Source: Heterohyrax brucei
Lineage: Eukaryota > Chordata > Mammalia > Hyracoidea > Procaviidae
Direction of reading: 5' to 3'
NCBI GenBank assembly: GCA_028571685.1
Contig: CM053152.1
Location: 20,902,001-20,966,000, forward strand
DNA length: 64,000 nt
Made by a program: the position numbers and the translations under genes. Shown one piece after another: positions 52,966 to 64,000 of the stretch (position 1 is the stretch's first letter; the number at the start of each line of letters is the position of its first letter). The notes under the pieces were generated by a model, which ran no database searches, was not told the DNA's origin, and saw nothing but the letters and a program-made list of their open reading frames with translations.

Positions 52966-53117
52966 GAACCCAAAAATGGGATGGAGAGTACTGAGGGGAG
53001 TAGTAGTAGTTGATTTTAGAGATGAAGGAGTGCCTTAGCAGTTAGCAAAAGTCGGACACTTAGAACCTCTTTAGCCTTCACCTCATAGGAACCAGTTTTG
53101 TCCTGATGCTTACGTTG

Positions 53118-54028
53118 TTGCTGTTGTGAGGTGCTGTTGAGTCAGTTCTGTCTCACAGTGACCCTATGCACAACAGAACACAAGACTGCCCAGTCTTGCA
53201 CCACATCCACAACTGTTTTTATGCTTAAGCCCATCACTGCAGCCACTGTGTCAATCCATCTCGTTGAGGGTCTTCCCCGTTTCCACTGACCATCCACTCT
53301 ACCAAGCATGATGTCCTTCTTCAGGGACTGAGCCCGTCTGACAATAGTCCAAAGTATGTAATACACAGTCTCGCCATCTTTGATTCCAAGGAGCACTCTG
53401 TACTTCTTGCAGAACAGATTTATTGTTCTTTTGGTAGTCCATGGTACATTCAATATTCTTCCCCAACACCACAATTCAAAGGCATTGATTCTTCTGTCTT
53501 CTTTGTTCACTGTACAGCTTTTGCATGCATACATGATGTGACTGAAAATACCACGGCTTGGGTCAGGTGCACTTTAGTCTACAAGGTGATATCTTTACTT
53601 TTCAGTACTTTAAACAGGTCCCTTGCAGCATATTTTCCTAGTGCAGTATGTCTGTTGATTTCTTGACTGTTGCTTTCATGGGCACTGACTGTGGAACCAA
53701 GTAAAATGAAATCCTTGACAACCTCAGTCTTTTCTCCATTTATCACAATGTTGCCTCCTGGTCCGACTGTGAGGATTTCTGTTTTCTTGATGTTGATGTC
53801 CAATCCACACTGAAGGCTGTGGTCTTTGACCTTCATCAGTTAAGTGTTTCCATTTCTGTTCACTTCCAGCAAGTAAGGTGGTATCACCTGCATAACGCAG
53901 ATTGCTACTGTGTCATCCTCCATTCTGATGCCTGGTTCGTCTTCATATAATCTAGCTTCTCAGATTATTTGTTCAGCTTACAGACTGAAAAGGCATGGTA
54001 AAAAGATACAACCCTGATGCAATTTCTC
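53118..54028 (-). mobile_element. RTE (BovB-like) LINE 3' fragment, reverse; longest in the window
   Basis: The 3' end is at 53118 ('ttgttgctgttgtgaggtgc'). Minus-strand frames 53534-53142 and 53836-53579 retain RTE C-terminal motifs ([43 protein letters not shown]). It extends to about 54028 ('aagatacaaccctgatgcaa'). Split by one frameshift or stop between the two frames. Confidence 0.9.
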
Positions 54029-54682
54029 TGATCCTTGTAATATAAGAAATTATTCATTCAGTTCCTAATAGAGTTTCTTTGGAAGCAAAAAGAGATACAC
54101 TTTTTGTAAGTCAAAAAAAGAAAAAAATTCTTCCTAATTTTGGGGTATAAACAGAATGCCCAGAAATTATCATTATAGTATAAAGTAAGACACATGAACT
54201 GAGTATCCAATGTTTTTTACTGATGGGACATGATGCAGATGTTTCTAAACTGAAAACTTTGACTTTTCTGGAAGTGAATGAGATGGTAAAAGCACTATTA
54301 TTAGCCTGCAGTGTGCTACAGGAATTTAAATTTTTCCAAGTGATAGTAAATGATTTACTATCACATTTACTTTTACATTTCTCTGTAACTAACACCTACT
54401 CTACCACAAACCAAGGTTCCATACAGGTGTGGGTTTGCTTCTACATCCTCATTCTGTTTCATGGAACCATTAGTCTATCCTTCAGAATCAAAACTTTAGT
54501 TACTATAGCTTTGCAAAGTATCTAATGTCTGAAAAGTAGGTTGCCCCTATTTACTCTCTCTATTCATGTTGTATTTCATATTTTTTAACTTTTCTTCATG
54601 GAAGTATGCTATATTTATTCTCACAAATGTTACAGGCTTTGTCAGTATGAGAGTGGGATTTCTCCTTTATCTCCTGGTTTCT

Positions 54683-54846
54683 AGGAGCTCTGACGGCACA
54701 ACGGGTAAGCACTTAACTGTTAAGGTAGGCAGCTCAAACCTTCCAGCTGCTCCGAGGGAGATCTGCTTCCAGAAAGATCACAGCTTAGAAAAGTCTATGG
54801 GGTGGGTCTACTCTGTCCTCTGTCCAACTTGATGGCACAACAGTGT
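54683..54846 (+). repeat. AfroSINE-type SINE, subtype with insert
   Basis: Forward: 'aggagctctgacggcacaac', 'aggcagctcaaaccttccag', 'gggtctactctgtcctctgt', and tail 'ccaacttgatggcacaacag'. Confidence 0.75.
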
Positions 54847-54991
54847 TTATTACTACTATATAGTAAAGGTATGGATTTTTATGGGAGATAAGGACTTAGA
54901 CAATAACAATGTTTATTTACTGTATGAATCCACAATTTGTGCAGGGCCTGATTGGGGACAGTTTGTCATTGCTCAAGTGAACATTAGTGTC

Positions 54992-55506
54992 ATGGATTGA
55001 ATTGTATCCCCCCCCCCATATGTGTAGTGATTTGGCTGGGCCAGGATTGCCTGTATTCTGTGACTGCCCTCCATTTTGTAATTTTCTGCTGATGTAAATC
55101 CTAATCTCTGCCTGTGATTAACAGAGTGGATTATGTTAGAGAGATTAGGGTGGGACTTAAATCACTTCCTAAGATCACCTCTACTACAAAGGGAGTTTCA
55201 AGGCTTGCACCACCCTTTATCCTTTTATCCTAAAGGAGATAAATGGGAAGGGAAGCATTAAGCAAGCAGCACCCTGAAAGCGCGTCCGTCAGACTTGAGG
55301 TTCTGGAGCCAAGGTGTTCCCTTAACAAAGACTGATGCAACACAGGGACTTTCTTCCAGAGCCAACAACAGGAAAGCTTTCCCCTGGAGAGGACATCCTG
55401 AATTTGGACTTGTAGCCTACTGGACTGTGTAAGAATAAATTTTCTTTTGTTAAAGCCACCCACCCTGTGGTATTTCTGTTAGAGCAGTACCAGATGACTA
55501 AAATAA
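54992..55506 (+). mobile_element. LTR-like element (MaLR/MLT-like), uninterrupted copy
   Basis: From 'gtcatggattgaattgtatc' (followed by a C run) through 'tgaatttggacttgtagcct' and 'gaataaattttcttttgtta' to 'agatgactaaaataatt'. The AATAAA near the right end and overall layout are like non-autonomous ERVL-MaLR LTRs. It matches the split copy at 40797-42440. Confidence 0.7.
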
Positions 55507-56189
55507 TTAACCAGAGTAGCTCAAAGGTCTGGGCTGGGGGCAACGGTGGTTTGGAATTACCTAAAGGGCTGTTTATGTCTAGTTATGTTCTTGATGCTCT
55601 CTCTGCTGAGACCTTAGCTAGGGATATTAGCTAGAACACCTACAGGCAGCTTCCCCAAGGGTGAGCAGAGACAGAGAGACAGCAAAGGGCAAGTGAGAAT
55701 CAAGTAGAAACAATTTCCTTTTTATGATCTAGCCTCAGAAGTCACATAGCATCATTTCTACTACTACTAGTCAGTGAGGGCCCAAGCCTCTTCCTTGATG
55801 CAAGGGTAGGAAAAACAGATGCCACCTCTCAGTATGAAGGAACATCAGTCATACTGTATTAAGAGGATGTGAGATGTCAAAAATGCGTGTATATGGTAGA
55901 CAGAAATAATACCTTTAGTTTCCTATAATTTTCCACAAAAGCATATCACAGCAATGACTAGATGAAAAGTAAAAAAGCTCCAACCATTTGTACAAATAGT
56001 AACAGCTTTAATATGTCATATAAATAATTAAATGTTATCACTATCAAAAGGTGGCAGCAGTAGTGCGAGACCCTGTCTAACTTCAAGGGCACATTGAGAA
56101 TTAAGATCAGCCTAAAACTGATCCCCATGAGGTAAGGGTCTCCAATCTTTTTACCAATTATGATGCCAAACATTCTTCCCACGGCACCC

Positions 56190-57070
56190 CCTTATTTCTA
56201 TACTGAGTATGATAAACTGTTCCAATGGCCAAACAGAACTTCATAGATCACACATACAGTTAAGTGGTTTATTAAGGTACACCTAGGGATCAACTTGGGA
56301 TCAGGAAGCATGTAGCAAGTTTCCCTTCTTCAGTGCAGGACAACTCTCTTAGCTTCTCTGTGACATGTAAACAAAGAGGCCCTGCTCTCTACTGTGCATG
56401 ACCCTCTAAGCCCCATCAGGACAGGCTACCCTCTCTGCCCACTTAGGACAAGCCCTTCTTGGTTGCCTAAGGGCAAGCTTTCCCATGACCCTACAGGACA
56501 GACCTACCCACGGTCCCTTCAGGATAGGCTCCCTCAGGACAAGCCTCACACCATGGTCCATTTCAGAAAGGCCTTCCCATGGTCCTTTCAGGACAGGTCC
56601 CCTCTTGGCCCTTCCACCTGGCACCACCAATTGCTTCAAGGCCGCTTCCAGGCTTGTCACCACCACCTCTGCTACCGGAACACTCCTCCCCTGTGGTACA
56701 GCTCTTTTAGGAAGTTCTTTGCCACATTTTTCTATTCTGCTTCTCTATTCTTTTTTTTCCTTCCACTTTCGTCTGTTTCCTATCTGAAAAATCTTAGTGG
56801 AATTGGCTGCATTTATATACAAATTCCTCATCAATTTCAAGGTATAGCTTTCCCACGAGGGCTACAAACTGACCAGTCTCCCCTCAGTAGGGCACAGACA
56901 TGACATTTGCATCACAGGCTGTTAGTCACCTCATCTACATAATCTATAGTTACTTCATCTACATAGTATATTGAACAATCCCTGTAAGCTGTACACAAAT
57001 CACAGGGCATGCTGTAGAGCAGGACGAGACAAAAAACAAGTTGTTCACTGTTTTCCCAGGTAATATAACA
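56190..57070 (-). mobile_element. Candidate LTR or medium-reiteration repeat with internal degenerate repeats
   Basis: The minus strand has AATAAA at 56273-56268. The interval 56400-56610 contains many degenerate copies of a 'ggtcctttcaggacagg'-like phrase with variable spacing. It keeps an open frame of 169 residues on the plus strand that is Pro/Arg/Ser-rich and has no recognisable domain. Best read as an LTR in minus orientation; this is uncertain. Confidence 0.4.
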
Positions 57071-57193
57071 AAAGCAAAGGAAGGCAAAGGTCACTACTGA
57101 GGGACTAAGGTGGTAAAAAGAAACCTCTCAAACTGTTTTTCCAAAGAACCAAAGCTAAAGGCCATGCAGCAGAAGTCATTTCATCACCATCAA

Positions 57194-57355
57194 GAAACCA
57201 AATCTGTTGCCATCAAGTCAATTCTGACTCACAGTGACCCTGCAGAACACATTAGAACTGTTCCACTGCGTTTCCAAAGAAAGCCTGATGAATTCAAACT
57301 GCTGACCTTTTGGTTAGTACCTGTAGCACTTAACCACTATACCACCAGGGTTTCT
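57194..57355 (-). repeat. AfroSINE copy, reverse
   Basis: Reverse: 'gccatcaagtcaattctgac', 'aactgctgaccttttggtta', and 'actataccaccagggtttc'. Confidence 0.92.
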
Positions 57356-57489
57356 CATTAAGCCACATATCTATAATATTAAACTTGAACAGTCAGATAC
57401 ATGTTTACACTAACCTACATAACCTCAAACACTAACTACATGAAGAGTTGAACTACTACAAAGTACGGATTACTTTTGTAATGCAATTT

Positions 57490-57620
57490 AACAGGTGGTC
57501 AAGAGCATGCTGCTAACCAAAAAGCCAGCAGCTAGAATCTACCAGCTACTCCTTAGAAAACCTATAGGGTCGCTATGAGTACAAACTGACTCGATGCCAA
57601 TGGGTTTGGCTTTAGGTTTT
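57490..57620 (+). repeat. AfroSINE copy, 5' shortened
   Basis: Forward: 'catgctgctaaccaaaaagc', 'agggtcgctatgagtacaaa', and 'caatgggtttggctttaggt'. The middle is shortened. Confidence 0.88.
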
Positions 57621-57778
57621 ATACATAAAATAAAAATATTAATTTAAAATAATACTAAAACATGCATCTTTCTGTTAACACGTCTTCTACATCAAGTGCT
57701 GAGAAAACAGACTGGCAAGGATAAAAAATTCTGACAATATCAAGCTGATGAGAAAATGTGAACAAAAGATAGTAAAGG

Positions 57779-57950
57779 GCTAGTAGCTGCGACTGAGTCG
57801 ACTCTAACTCAAGGCAACTCTGTATGTGTCAGAGTAGACCTGTACTTCAGCGAGTTCTCAGCATTCAATTTTTCACTCTGGGTGGAATCAAACCTCCAAC
57901 TTTTTGGTTAGCATACAAAGGCATTAACCATTTACACCACCCTAGGGACT
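57779..57950 (-). repeat. AfroSINE long-subtype copy, reverse
   Basis: Reverse: 'ctgagtcgactctaactcaa', 'ctgggtggaatcaaacctcc', and 'tttacaccaccctagggact'. Confidence 0.85.
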
Positions 57951-57956
57951 GACGAA

Positions 57957-58475
57957 AAGATAATGTCACACGTTACTAATGGGAATGTATACCAGTACAA
58001 TGTTTGTTTCAAGACCACCGCATGATCTTTGACCCAGCAATTGCAAACACTTGCAGAGATTTATAACACATAATAGTCACATGGCATGTACAAAGATATA
58101 TACATACAAGTACATAACAGTGAAAAATTGGCAATAAATCTAAACGTTGTTCTAAACTGAACTGCTCCAGAGTAAGTTACAGTGCAACAGCACAGTGGAA
58201 TACACACGAGCCACGAAAAAGGACACTAAGTTCTAGATATACTGGTACTTAGCAAAAGGCACAGAAGCTTATGTGTAGCATGCTCCCAACATGGGAGGAA
58301 TTCCATTACAAAACAAACATACTAAGTACACACTAAATCATTCTATAAATACACAAGAAGCTGTGACTTCTGAGGAAGGAGTTTGAGGGACTAGGCATCT
58401 AGAACTGAAAACTACAATCTTGAGAAGGGTAAAAAATTACGTCATTTTAAAAATTATTTAAGTTATGAAATATAG
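57957..58475 (+). mobile_element. Old L1 3' fragment
   Basis: Forward old L1 end: 'ctaatgggaatgtataccag', 'tgacccagcaattgcaaaca', 'gtgaaaaattggcaataaat', 'tgggaggaattccattacaa'. Diverged; no ORF left. Confidence 0.6.
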
Positions 58476-58905
58476 TAAAACCTGCAAAGCCAGACCAGTG
58501 TAAGGTACAAGAAACTTGTCAAAAGGAAAACTTAAGTATCTTCCATTACTTAGAGCACAATAAAAAAGAAACATATATTTCATGAAAACAAGCAATGGAA
58601 ATGTGACAGGACTGCACCATGTTAAAAGCAGAAAATCTGCAGGATCTGGAAATACAAGGCAGTCCCAGCAAGTTCCAGCTCTTACAGGTTTTACTGTATG
58701 TCAAACAAAATACACGCAATATATTATTAGAAGGAAAAATGTAGACAGTAGAATACCCATGTTACCACCAAACATTTATTACCATTTCTTCTATATTTGC
58801 TTCAGATTTCTTCTTTTAGAAAAGAAAAATATATTTCAGATGGAGCTAATACCCTCTCACTCTTCCTTACCAAAATAATACTGTCTTTACGAAGCACAAT
58901 TCTCT

Positions 58906-61900
58906 AACTGATTTGAAAGCCAAGACAAAATGGACAAATCTAGATTCATTATCACCTACCAAAATTATCACAGCGAGAAGCAGAACAACTTAATAAACTC
59001 ATCACAAAGGAAGAGACTGAAAAAGTCATCCAAAATCTACCAACCAAAAAAAAGCCCTGGCCCAGTTCTACCAAGCTTTTTAGAGAAAAGTTAACTCTAA
59101 TACTACTGAGACTATTTCACAGCATAAACAAGGATGGAATACTCCCAGTTTTATTCTATGAAGGCAACATAACCCTGATACCAAAGCCAAGGAAAGATCC
59201 AACAAAAAAAACACTACAGACCAATACCACTCATGAACCTAGATGAAAAAATCTACAAAATCCTTGCAAATAGAATTCAACAACTTATCAAAAAAAATAA
59301 TCCATCACGATCAAGTTGGATTCATTCCTGGGATGCAAGGCTGGTTCAACATCAGAAAAACAACTGATGTGATCAACCACGTAAATAACACAAAAGATTT
59401 TGTCAGCTGATGCAGAAAAAGCATTTGGCAAAGTCTAACACCCATTTGTGCTAAAAACTAAGCAAAATAGGAAAAGAAGACAAATTCCTCAACCCAATAA
59501 GGGCCATCAATGTAAAGCCAACTGCCTACATCATCCTGAATGGAGAAAGACTGAAAGAACTCCTTTTGAGAGTGGGAACTACACAAAGATGCCCACTCTC
59601 ACCTTTCCTATTTAACATTGTACTAGAAGTTCTGGCCAGAGCAATTAGAGAAGACAAAGAAATAAAGGGCATCTGTATCAGCAAAGAAGTAGTAAAAATC
59701 TCCCTATTTGCAAATGATATGACTGTATACATATAGACTCCTAAAGAATCCATAAGTAAACTACTGGAACTAACAGAAGAGTTCAGCAAAGTACCAGAAT
59801 ACAAGATAAACATAAGTAAATCAGTAGCATTCCTTTAGATCAACAAAGAGATCACTAAGAAGCAATCACTGAATCAATACTATTTACTATAGCCACCAAG
59901 AAGATAAAATACATAGGAATACAACTAACTAGAAAAATAAGAGACCTATACAAAGAGAACTATAAGACCTTACTGTAAGAACTAAGAGACCTACATAAAT
60001 GGAGAAACCTACACTGCTCATAGACAGGAAGACTTAACTACCATTGCGAAAATGTTTATTTTATCCAAAGGGATCTATATATACAATGCAATCCCAATAC
60101 AAATTCCAGTGACATTTTTTAACGAGATGGAGAAACAAATCACCAACTTTGTTTAAAAAGGGCAGAAAGCCCAGGTAAGTAAAGCACTACTGATGAAGAG
60201 GAACACAATGGGAGGCCTCACACTACCCAACCTCAGAACTTACTACACTGTCACAGTTGTCAAAACAGTCTGGCTTTGGTACAAAAAGAGACATGCAGAC
60301 CAATGGAACAAATGGAACCAATGGACCCCAGAGATGCCACCATCCTATGAAAAGCTGATATTTGACAAAGGCCCTAAGATTGTAAACTGGGGTAAAAACA
60401 GTCTCTGTCACAAACGGTGATGGGAAAATTGGATATCCATCTGCAAAAAACTGAAACAAGACCCACATCTCACATCTTACACAAAAACCAACTCTAACTG
60501 GATAAAAGATCTAAATATCAAACCTAAAACAATAAAGATCATGCAACAAAAAATAGGGTCAACAATGGAAGTCTTAATGCACAACTCAGACTACAAAATC
60601 TGACAAAGCACAATCAGGATAGATAAATAGATAAATGGGAACTACCAAGAATCGAACACTTTTGCTCATCCAAAGACTTTATCAAAAGAATTAAAAGACC
60701 ACCTACAGAACAGGAAAAAATATCTGGCAACTGTACATCAGAGACCGACGTCTGATCTCCATAATCTACAAGGTACTGCAAAATATCAACAAGAAAAGGA
60801 TAAATGACCCAATTAAGTGCTGGGTGAAGGAGACGGCCAACACTTCTCTAAAGAGGATATTCAGGCTGCCCAAAGACACATGTAGAACTGCTCACGATCA
60901 TTAGCTATTAAAGATATCCAAGTCAAAACTACAATAAGATGCCATCTCACCCCAACAAGGCTGGCCATGATCCAAAAACAACAAATGCTAGAGAGGCTGT
61001 GGAGAAACTGGAAGTTTCCTACACTGCTGGAGGGATGGCAAAATGGTACAACCTCTTCGCAGAGCAATCTGGGCCTTCCTTAAAAAGTTCAAAATAGATA
61101 TATCATTTGACCCAGTAACCCCACTGCCTGGAATATATCCTACAGAATCAAGTGCAGTCACACGAACAGATACATACACACGAATGAATGTTTATCACAG
61201 CATAGTCCACAATAGCAAAAATTTGCAATCAACCCAGATGCCCAACAACAGATGAATGGATAAACAAACTATGGTACATATACTCAATGGCACACTATGC
61301 AATGATAAAGAACAATGATGATTTTGGGAAAAATCTCATAACCTGGTTTCAACTAGAAGACATTACGTTGCGTGAAATCAGTCAGTGGTGCAAGGACAAA
61401 TATTGTGTGAGACCCTTATGATAAAGACTTAAAAACAGACTTACATACAGAAGAAAAGACTCTTAGACAGCTGCAAGGGAGAAGGGAGAGGGTTAGTTAT
61501 AAATAGTTGACAGAAATTTGGTTGGGTGAAACGAGTGACAGCACACATTAGGAAGAAGATCAGTTTAACTTGACTTCAACATAACCTGAAAACTCTTCCA
61601 ATCTTTACCCAATACTGCAGGTACAGAGTAGCAGCAGAGACTGGATTCTGGGAACCATACCCTAGAAGGCACTGAGGCCAACTGGCAGAACTAGCCTACT
61701 GCTGAGAGAGTCTTCTGTGCCCCATATTGGTGAGTGGCACCTGGGGTCTCTAAAACTAGCAAACTACCATCTGAGGAACACCAAATGGTCCCAACTCAGC
61801 TGAACAGATGATCATCAAGGACAGCAATGATATGAGGAGAAAAGTGCCCAGAAGCGCCTATGTGAATGGGTGACTGCATCAACATGTGACCAGAAGAACA

Positions 61901-62370
61901 ATATGCTGCCTGGCCACTACCAATGACAGCCATGATGGGGCTCACAATGTTGAGTCCCAGCAGCAACACCCTAAGAACTCCATTAAATGACTGCAAATGA
62001 TGGTCCGAAGGCCTGGGAGTTCCCTGGGAGTATAGCCCCTAGACCTGATGCTGCCCTATTATAGCTCATTAGTGAGGTCAACTCTTCAGATAGGAATGGA
62101 TTGGACTCGGGGCAACAGAGTAACCACACTGCGTGTACACTTTATGGTTCTATGTATCTACAGGATGCCATCCTACTTCCCTCTTACTAGAGGGGAGTGG
62201 AGAGGATGGAGAGAAGCGGACTGCAGATTGTCCAGAGGATATGACATACATGAAATGGCAAGTAGGAGTGTGCTGTCACTAGGCAAGGAGAGCAGAGGGA
62301 GCTGCAGATAGGCGGGCACGGCAAACTTGAATTGTATTGCAAATTTTCATTCAATCACAATTAAAAAAAG
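58906..62370 (+). mobile_element. 5'-truncated L1, 3.5 kb, ORF2 broken
   Basis: Starts inside ORF2 before the reverse transcriptase ('ggaagagactgaaaaagtca', 'ttcctgggatgcaaggctgg'). The RT active-site motif at 59707-59718 reads FAND instead of FADD, and stops follow. ORF2 C-terminus ends near 61390, then a 1 kb 3'UTR similar to that at 41400-42204 and an A-rich tail at 62360. Not active. Confidence 0.92.
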
Positions 62371-63031
62371 AACTACAACTGCTTTTTATCGGACAGCTTT
62401 TGTATCACGTGAATTTTAAGCCATGTTCAGATATTACTTTAAAATGAACTAGTTAAACACTAATAAATACTAGTATGTGAGGGACAGCTGAGCAAACCCT
62501 CTTTATGAAAGCCTTTCTGCAACCCAACCCAGTGGTTTCTGCCTATTTCCATTGGGCAGGACTATGTCTCATGTCTGTCCTTTATAGCAAAGGAGACTGT
62601 AATTACAGATTATGATGTTGGTTAGTGAGGGTCAGGAACAAGCAGGAGCTATCCTATTACACTCAAATGAAAGCCAAGCAAACTGGCAGAGCCACTGTAA
62701 CAATCCTAGATTCCTATATGCAGAACTGCTCAATAGGTAAGAAAATACATCCTTATTTAAGTCAACTATTGCTTGATTTTCTTTCCCATGCAGCTAAATG
62801 CTGATCTTAAATACAAAGTACTAATGCCAAATCTCAAGAGTAACTAGATCTGACATCTGTGACACAGTTTTATTCAAGACACAAAAGTAATTTTGTGAAC
62901 ACTGTGTATAACCAGTAAAATTACAATTGTCACAATGGTGTGGTTGAGCTATTCATTAGATTTATTATATAAAGTAAAATCAGCTCTACTGATTTTCTAA
63001 TTCTAAAACTCTCCTCTCCTATGGCAAAGAG

Positions 63032-63193
63032 AACCTACCCAACTCACTGCCACGGAGTCAATGTCAACCCATAGTGACCCTAAAGGACAGAGTAGAACTG
63101 TCCCACAGTTTCCAAGGAGCACCTGGTGGATATGCATTGCTGACTTTTTGGTTAGCAGCCAAAACATTTAACCACTAAGCCAGCAGGGTTTCC
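63032..63193 (-). repeat. AfroSINE copy, reverse
   Basis: Reverse: 'tcactgccacggagtcaatg', 'gcacctggtggatatgcatt', and 'taagccagcagggtttcc'. Confidence 0.92.
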
Positions 63194-63487
63194 AAGAGAA
63201 CCTGCAGTGGTCTTGAATACATCAAGAATGCTCCCTGTCTTAGAATATGAAGATGGAGGAAGAAACAAACACGTAGTAGAGAGAAACCTGGCAAACCTAA
63301 CCTGAGCCAGGTAACCAAGATTAACGTCACCATAATTAATTACTTCGACAGCTAGTATCCGATTACTATGCAACAAGACTGGTACATTACCTGTGATACT
63401 CCTTCTAAAACTTTAACTTCAGTCTAACCAAATGAAAGCTATCAGACCAACCCAAATCAAGGTACAGTCTACAAAATATCTGACTAC

Positions 63488-63644
63488 TATCTTGGTAGTA
63501 CAGTGGTTAAGTGCTGCAGATGCTAACCAAAAGGTCAGCAGTTCGAATCCACCAGGCACTCCTTGGAAAAGCCATGGGGCAGTTCTACTCTGTCCCACAG
63601 GGTCACTATGAGTCAGAAACAGATTCAATTTATCTGGTTTGGGG
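63488..63644 (+). repeat. AfroSINE copy with intact B-box
   Basis: Forward: 'cttggtagtacagtggttaa', 'aggtcagcagttcgaatcca' (a good Pol III B-box match), and 'gggtcactatgagtcagaaa'. One of the least diverged copies here. Confidence 0.92.
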
Positions 63645-63807
63645 GCAGTATTTCTCAAAACTGTCATAAAACAAAAAAAGACTGAGAAACCACCATAGAC
63701 CAAGGAAGCATAAGGACTGAATGGATGTAATGTGGCATCCTGGATGGGGTCTTAGTTAATAAAAACAAAAGAAACATTTCCTACCAGTAGTAAAATCTGC
63801 AAACCCA

Positions 63808-64000
63808 AGGTTTCTCAACAACCGCAATACTGACATTTTGGCTGGATAATTCCTCATTGTGGGGTCAAACTGCCCACTGTAAAAGTGTTAACAGCAGCAG
63901 GGTTGGCCTCCACCCATTATCTGTCAGTGGGCAACACTTCTACCTCCTCTCCACAGCCATGACAAACACAAGTGACTCCAGATGCTGCCAAATGACCTCA
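63808..64000 (-). repeat. MER5-type hAT DNA transposon fragment, cut by the window edge
   Basis: 'aatactgacattttggctgg', 'ataattcctcattgtggggt', 'ggcctccacccattatctgt', and 'ccagatgctgccaaatgacc' follow MER5A/B in reverse. It is non-autonomous and old. Confidence 0.8.

Larger units (their letters stand above)
50820..64000 (-). other. PTPN2: PTPN2 intron 1, partial; no exon 1 seen
   Basis: At least 13.2 kb of intron 1. No exon-1-like coding segment, CpG island or promoter is visible, so the transcription start lies beyond the window. It holds a MIR (50905-51120), SINEs, LTR-like elements (52316-52965, 54992-55506, 56190-57070), an RTE (53118-54028), an old L1 (57957-58475), a 3.5 kb L1 (58906-62370) and a MER5 fragment at the edge. 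Unassigned: 51625-52310, 54030-54680, 55510-56190, 62375-63030 and 63200-63480. Confidence 0.85.

Noticed and set aside
56394-56903. 169-residue Pro/Arg/Ser-rich frame
   Set aside because: Arises from short degenerate repeats; the opposite strand is open as well. No domain.
63488-63644. tRNA gene suggested by intact B-box
   Set aside because: The surrounding sequence is a SINE with an RTE-like tail and cannot fold as a mature tRNA.
1-64000. CRISPR array, toxin-antitoxin or other prokaryote-like system
   Set aside because: No operon-like packing, no regular spacer arrays and no ribosome-binding patterns. The DNA is clearly mammalian.

Overview
The window is vertebrate nuclear DNA holding one recognisable protein-coding gene, PTPN2 (T-cell protein tyrosine phosphatase, TC-PTP). 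It runs on the minus strand across the first 50.8 kb. Coding exons 2 to 9 and the alternative terminal exon 10 were placed by reading splice signals and joining reading frames. Exon 1 (start codon, about 23 residues) and the promoter are absent and should lie beyond base 64000. The joined exons give a frame with no break. With a 23-residue exon 1 the protein would be 416 residues (TC48 form) or 388 residues (TC45 form), one more than the human forms as I remember them.

The repeats point to an afrotherian mammal, most likely an elephant. There are 27 copies or fragments of a tRNA-like SINE whose tail resembles RTE, as in AfroSINEs. There are eight fragments of an RTE (BovB-like) LINE, several lineage-type L1 copies, and LTR-like elements. 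Older shared mammalian repeats (MIR, MER5, old L1) are also present.

Layout by position: TC45 terminal exon 10 (372-393); intron 9 (394-8466); exon 9 and TC48 tail (8361-8568); exon 8 (10774-10955); exon 7 (15395-15547); exon 6 with the catalytic Cys and WPD loops (17451-17660); a 9.8 kb intron with clustered SINEs and an L1 5' end carrying two 256-bp-period monomers; exon 5 (27468-27605); exon 4 (31444-31542); exon 3 (37125-37225), which ends in a GC donor; a 13.5 kb intron 2 with nested LTR, L1 and RTE insertions and a nearly full-length sense L1; exon 2 (50729-50819); then 13.2 kb of intron 1, all repeats and unassigned DNA.

The gene makes two enzymes from one catalytic domain. Reading through a weak donor in exon 9 gives a hydrophobic ER tail (TC48). 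Using that donor and skipping 8 kb to exon 10 gives a short polar tail that leaves the basic nuclear-localisation region exposed (TC45). I saw no second host gene, no CRISPR array and no prokaryote-like operon. The most notable observations are the GC-AG intron, an extra Lys codon in exon 5, the L1 5'UTR monomers, an internally deleted RTE copy, head-to-head SINE pairs, and the sense L1 starting about 130 bp from exon 2. Repeat boundaries are estimates by eye. Family names come from memory of consensus sequences and were not checked against a database.
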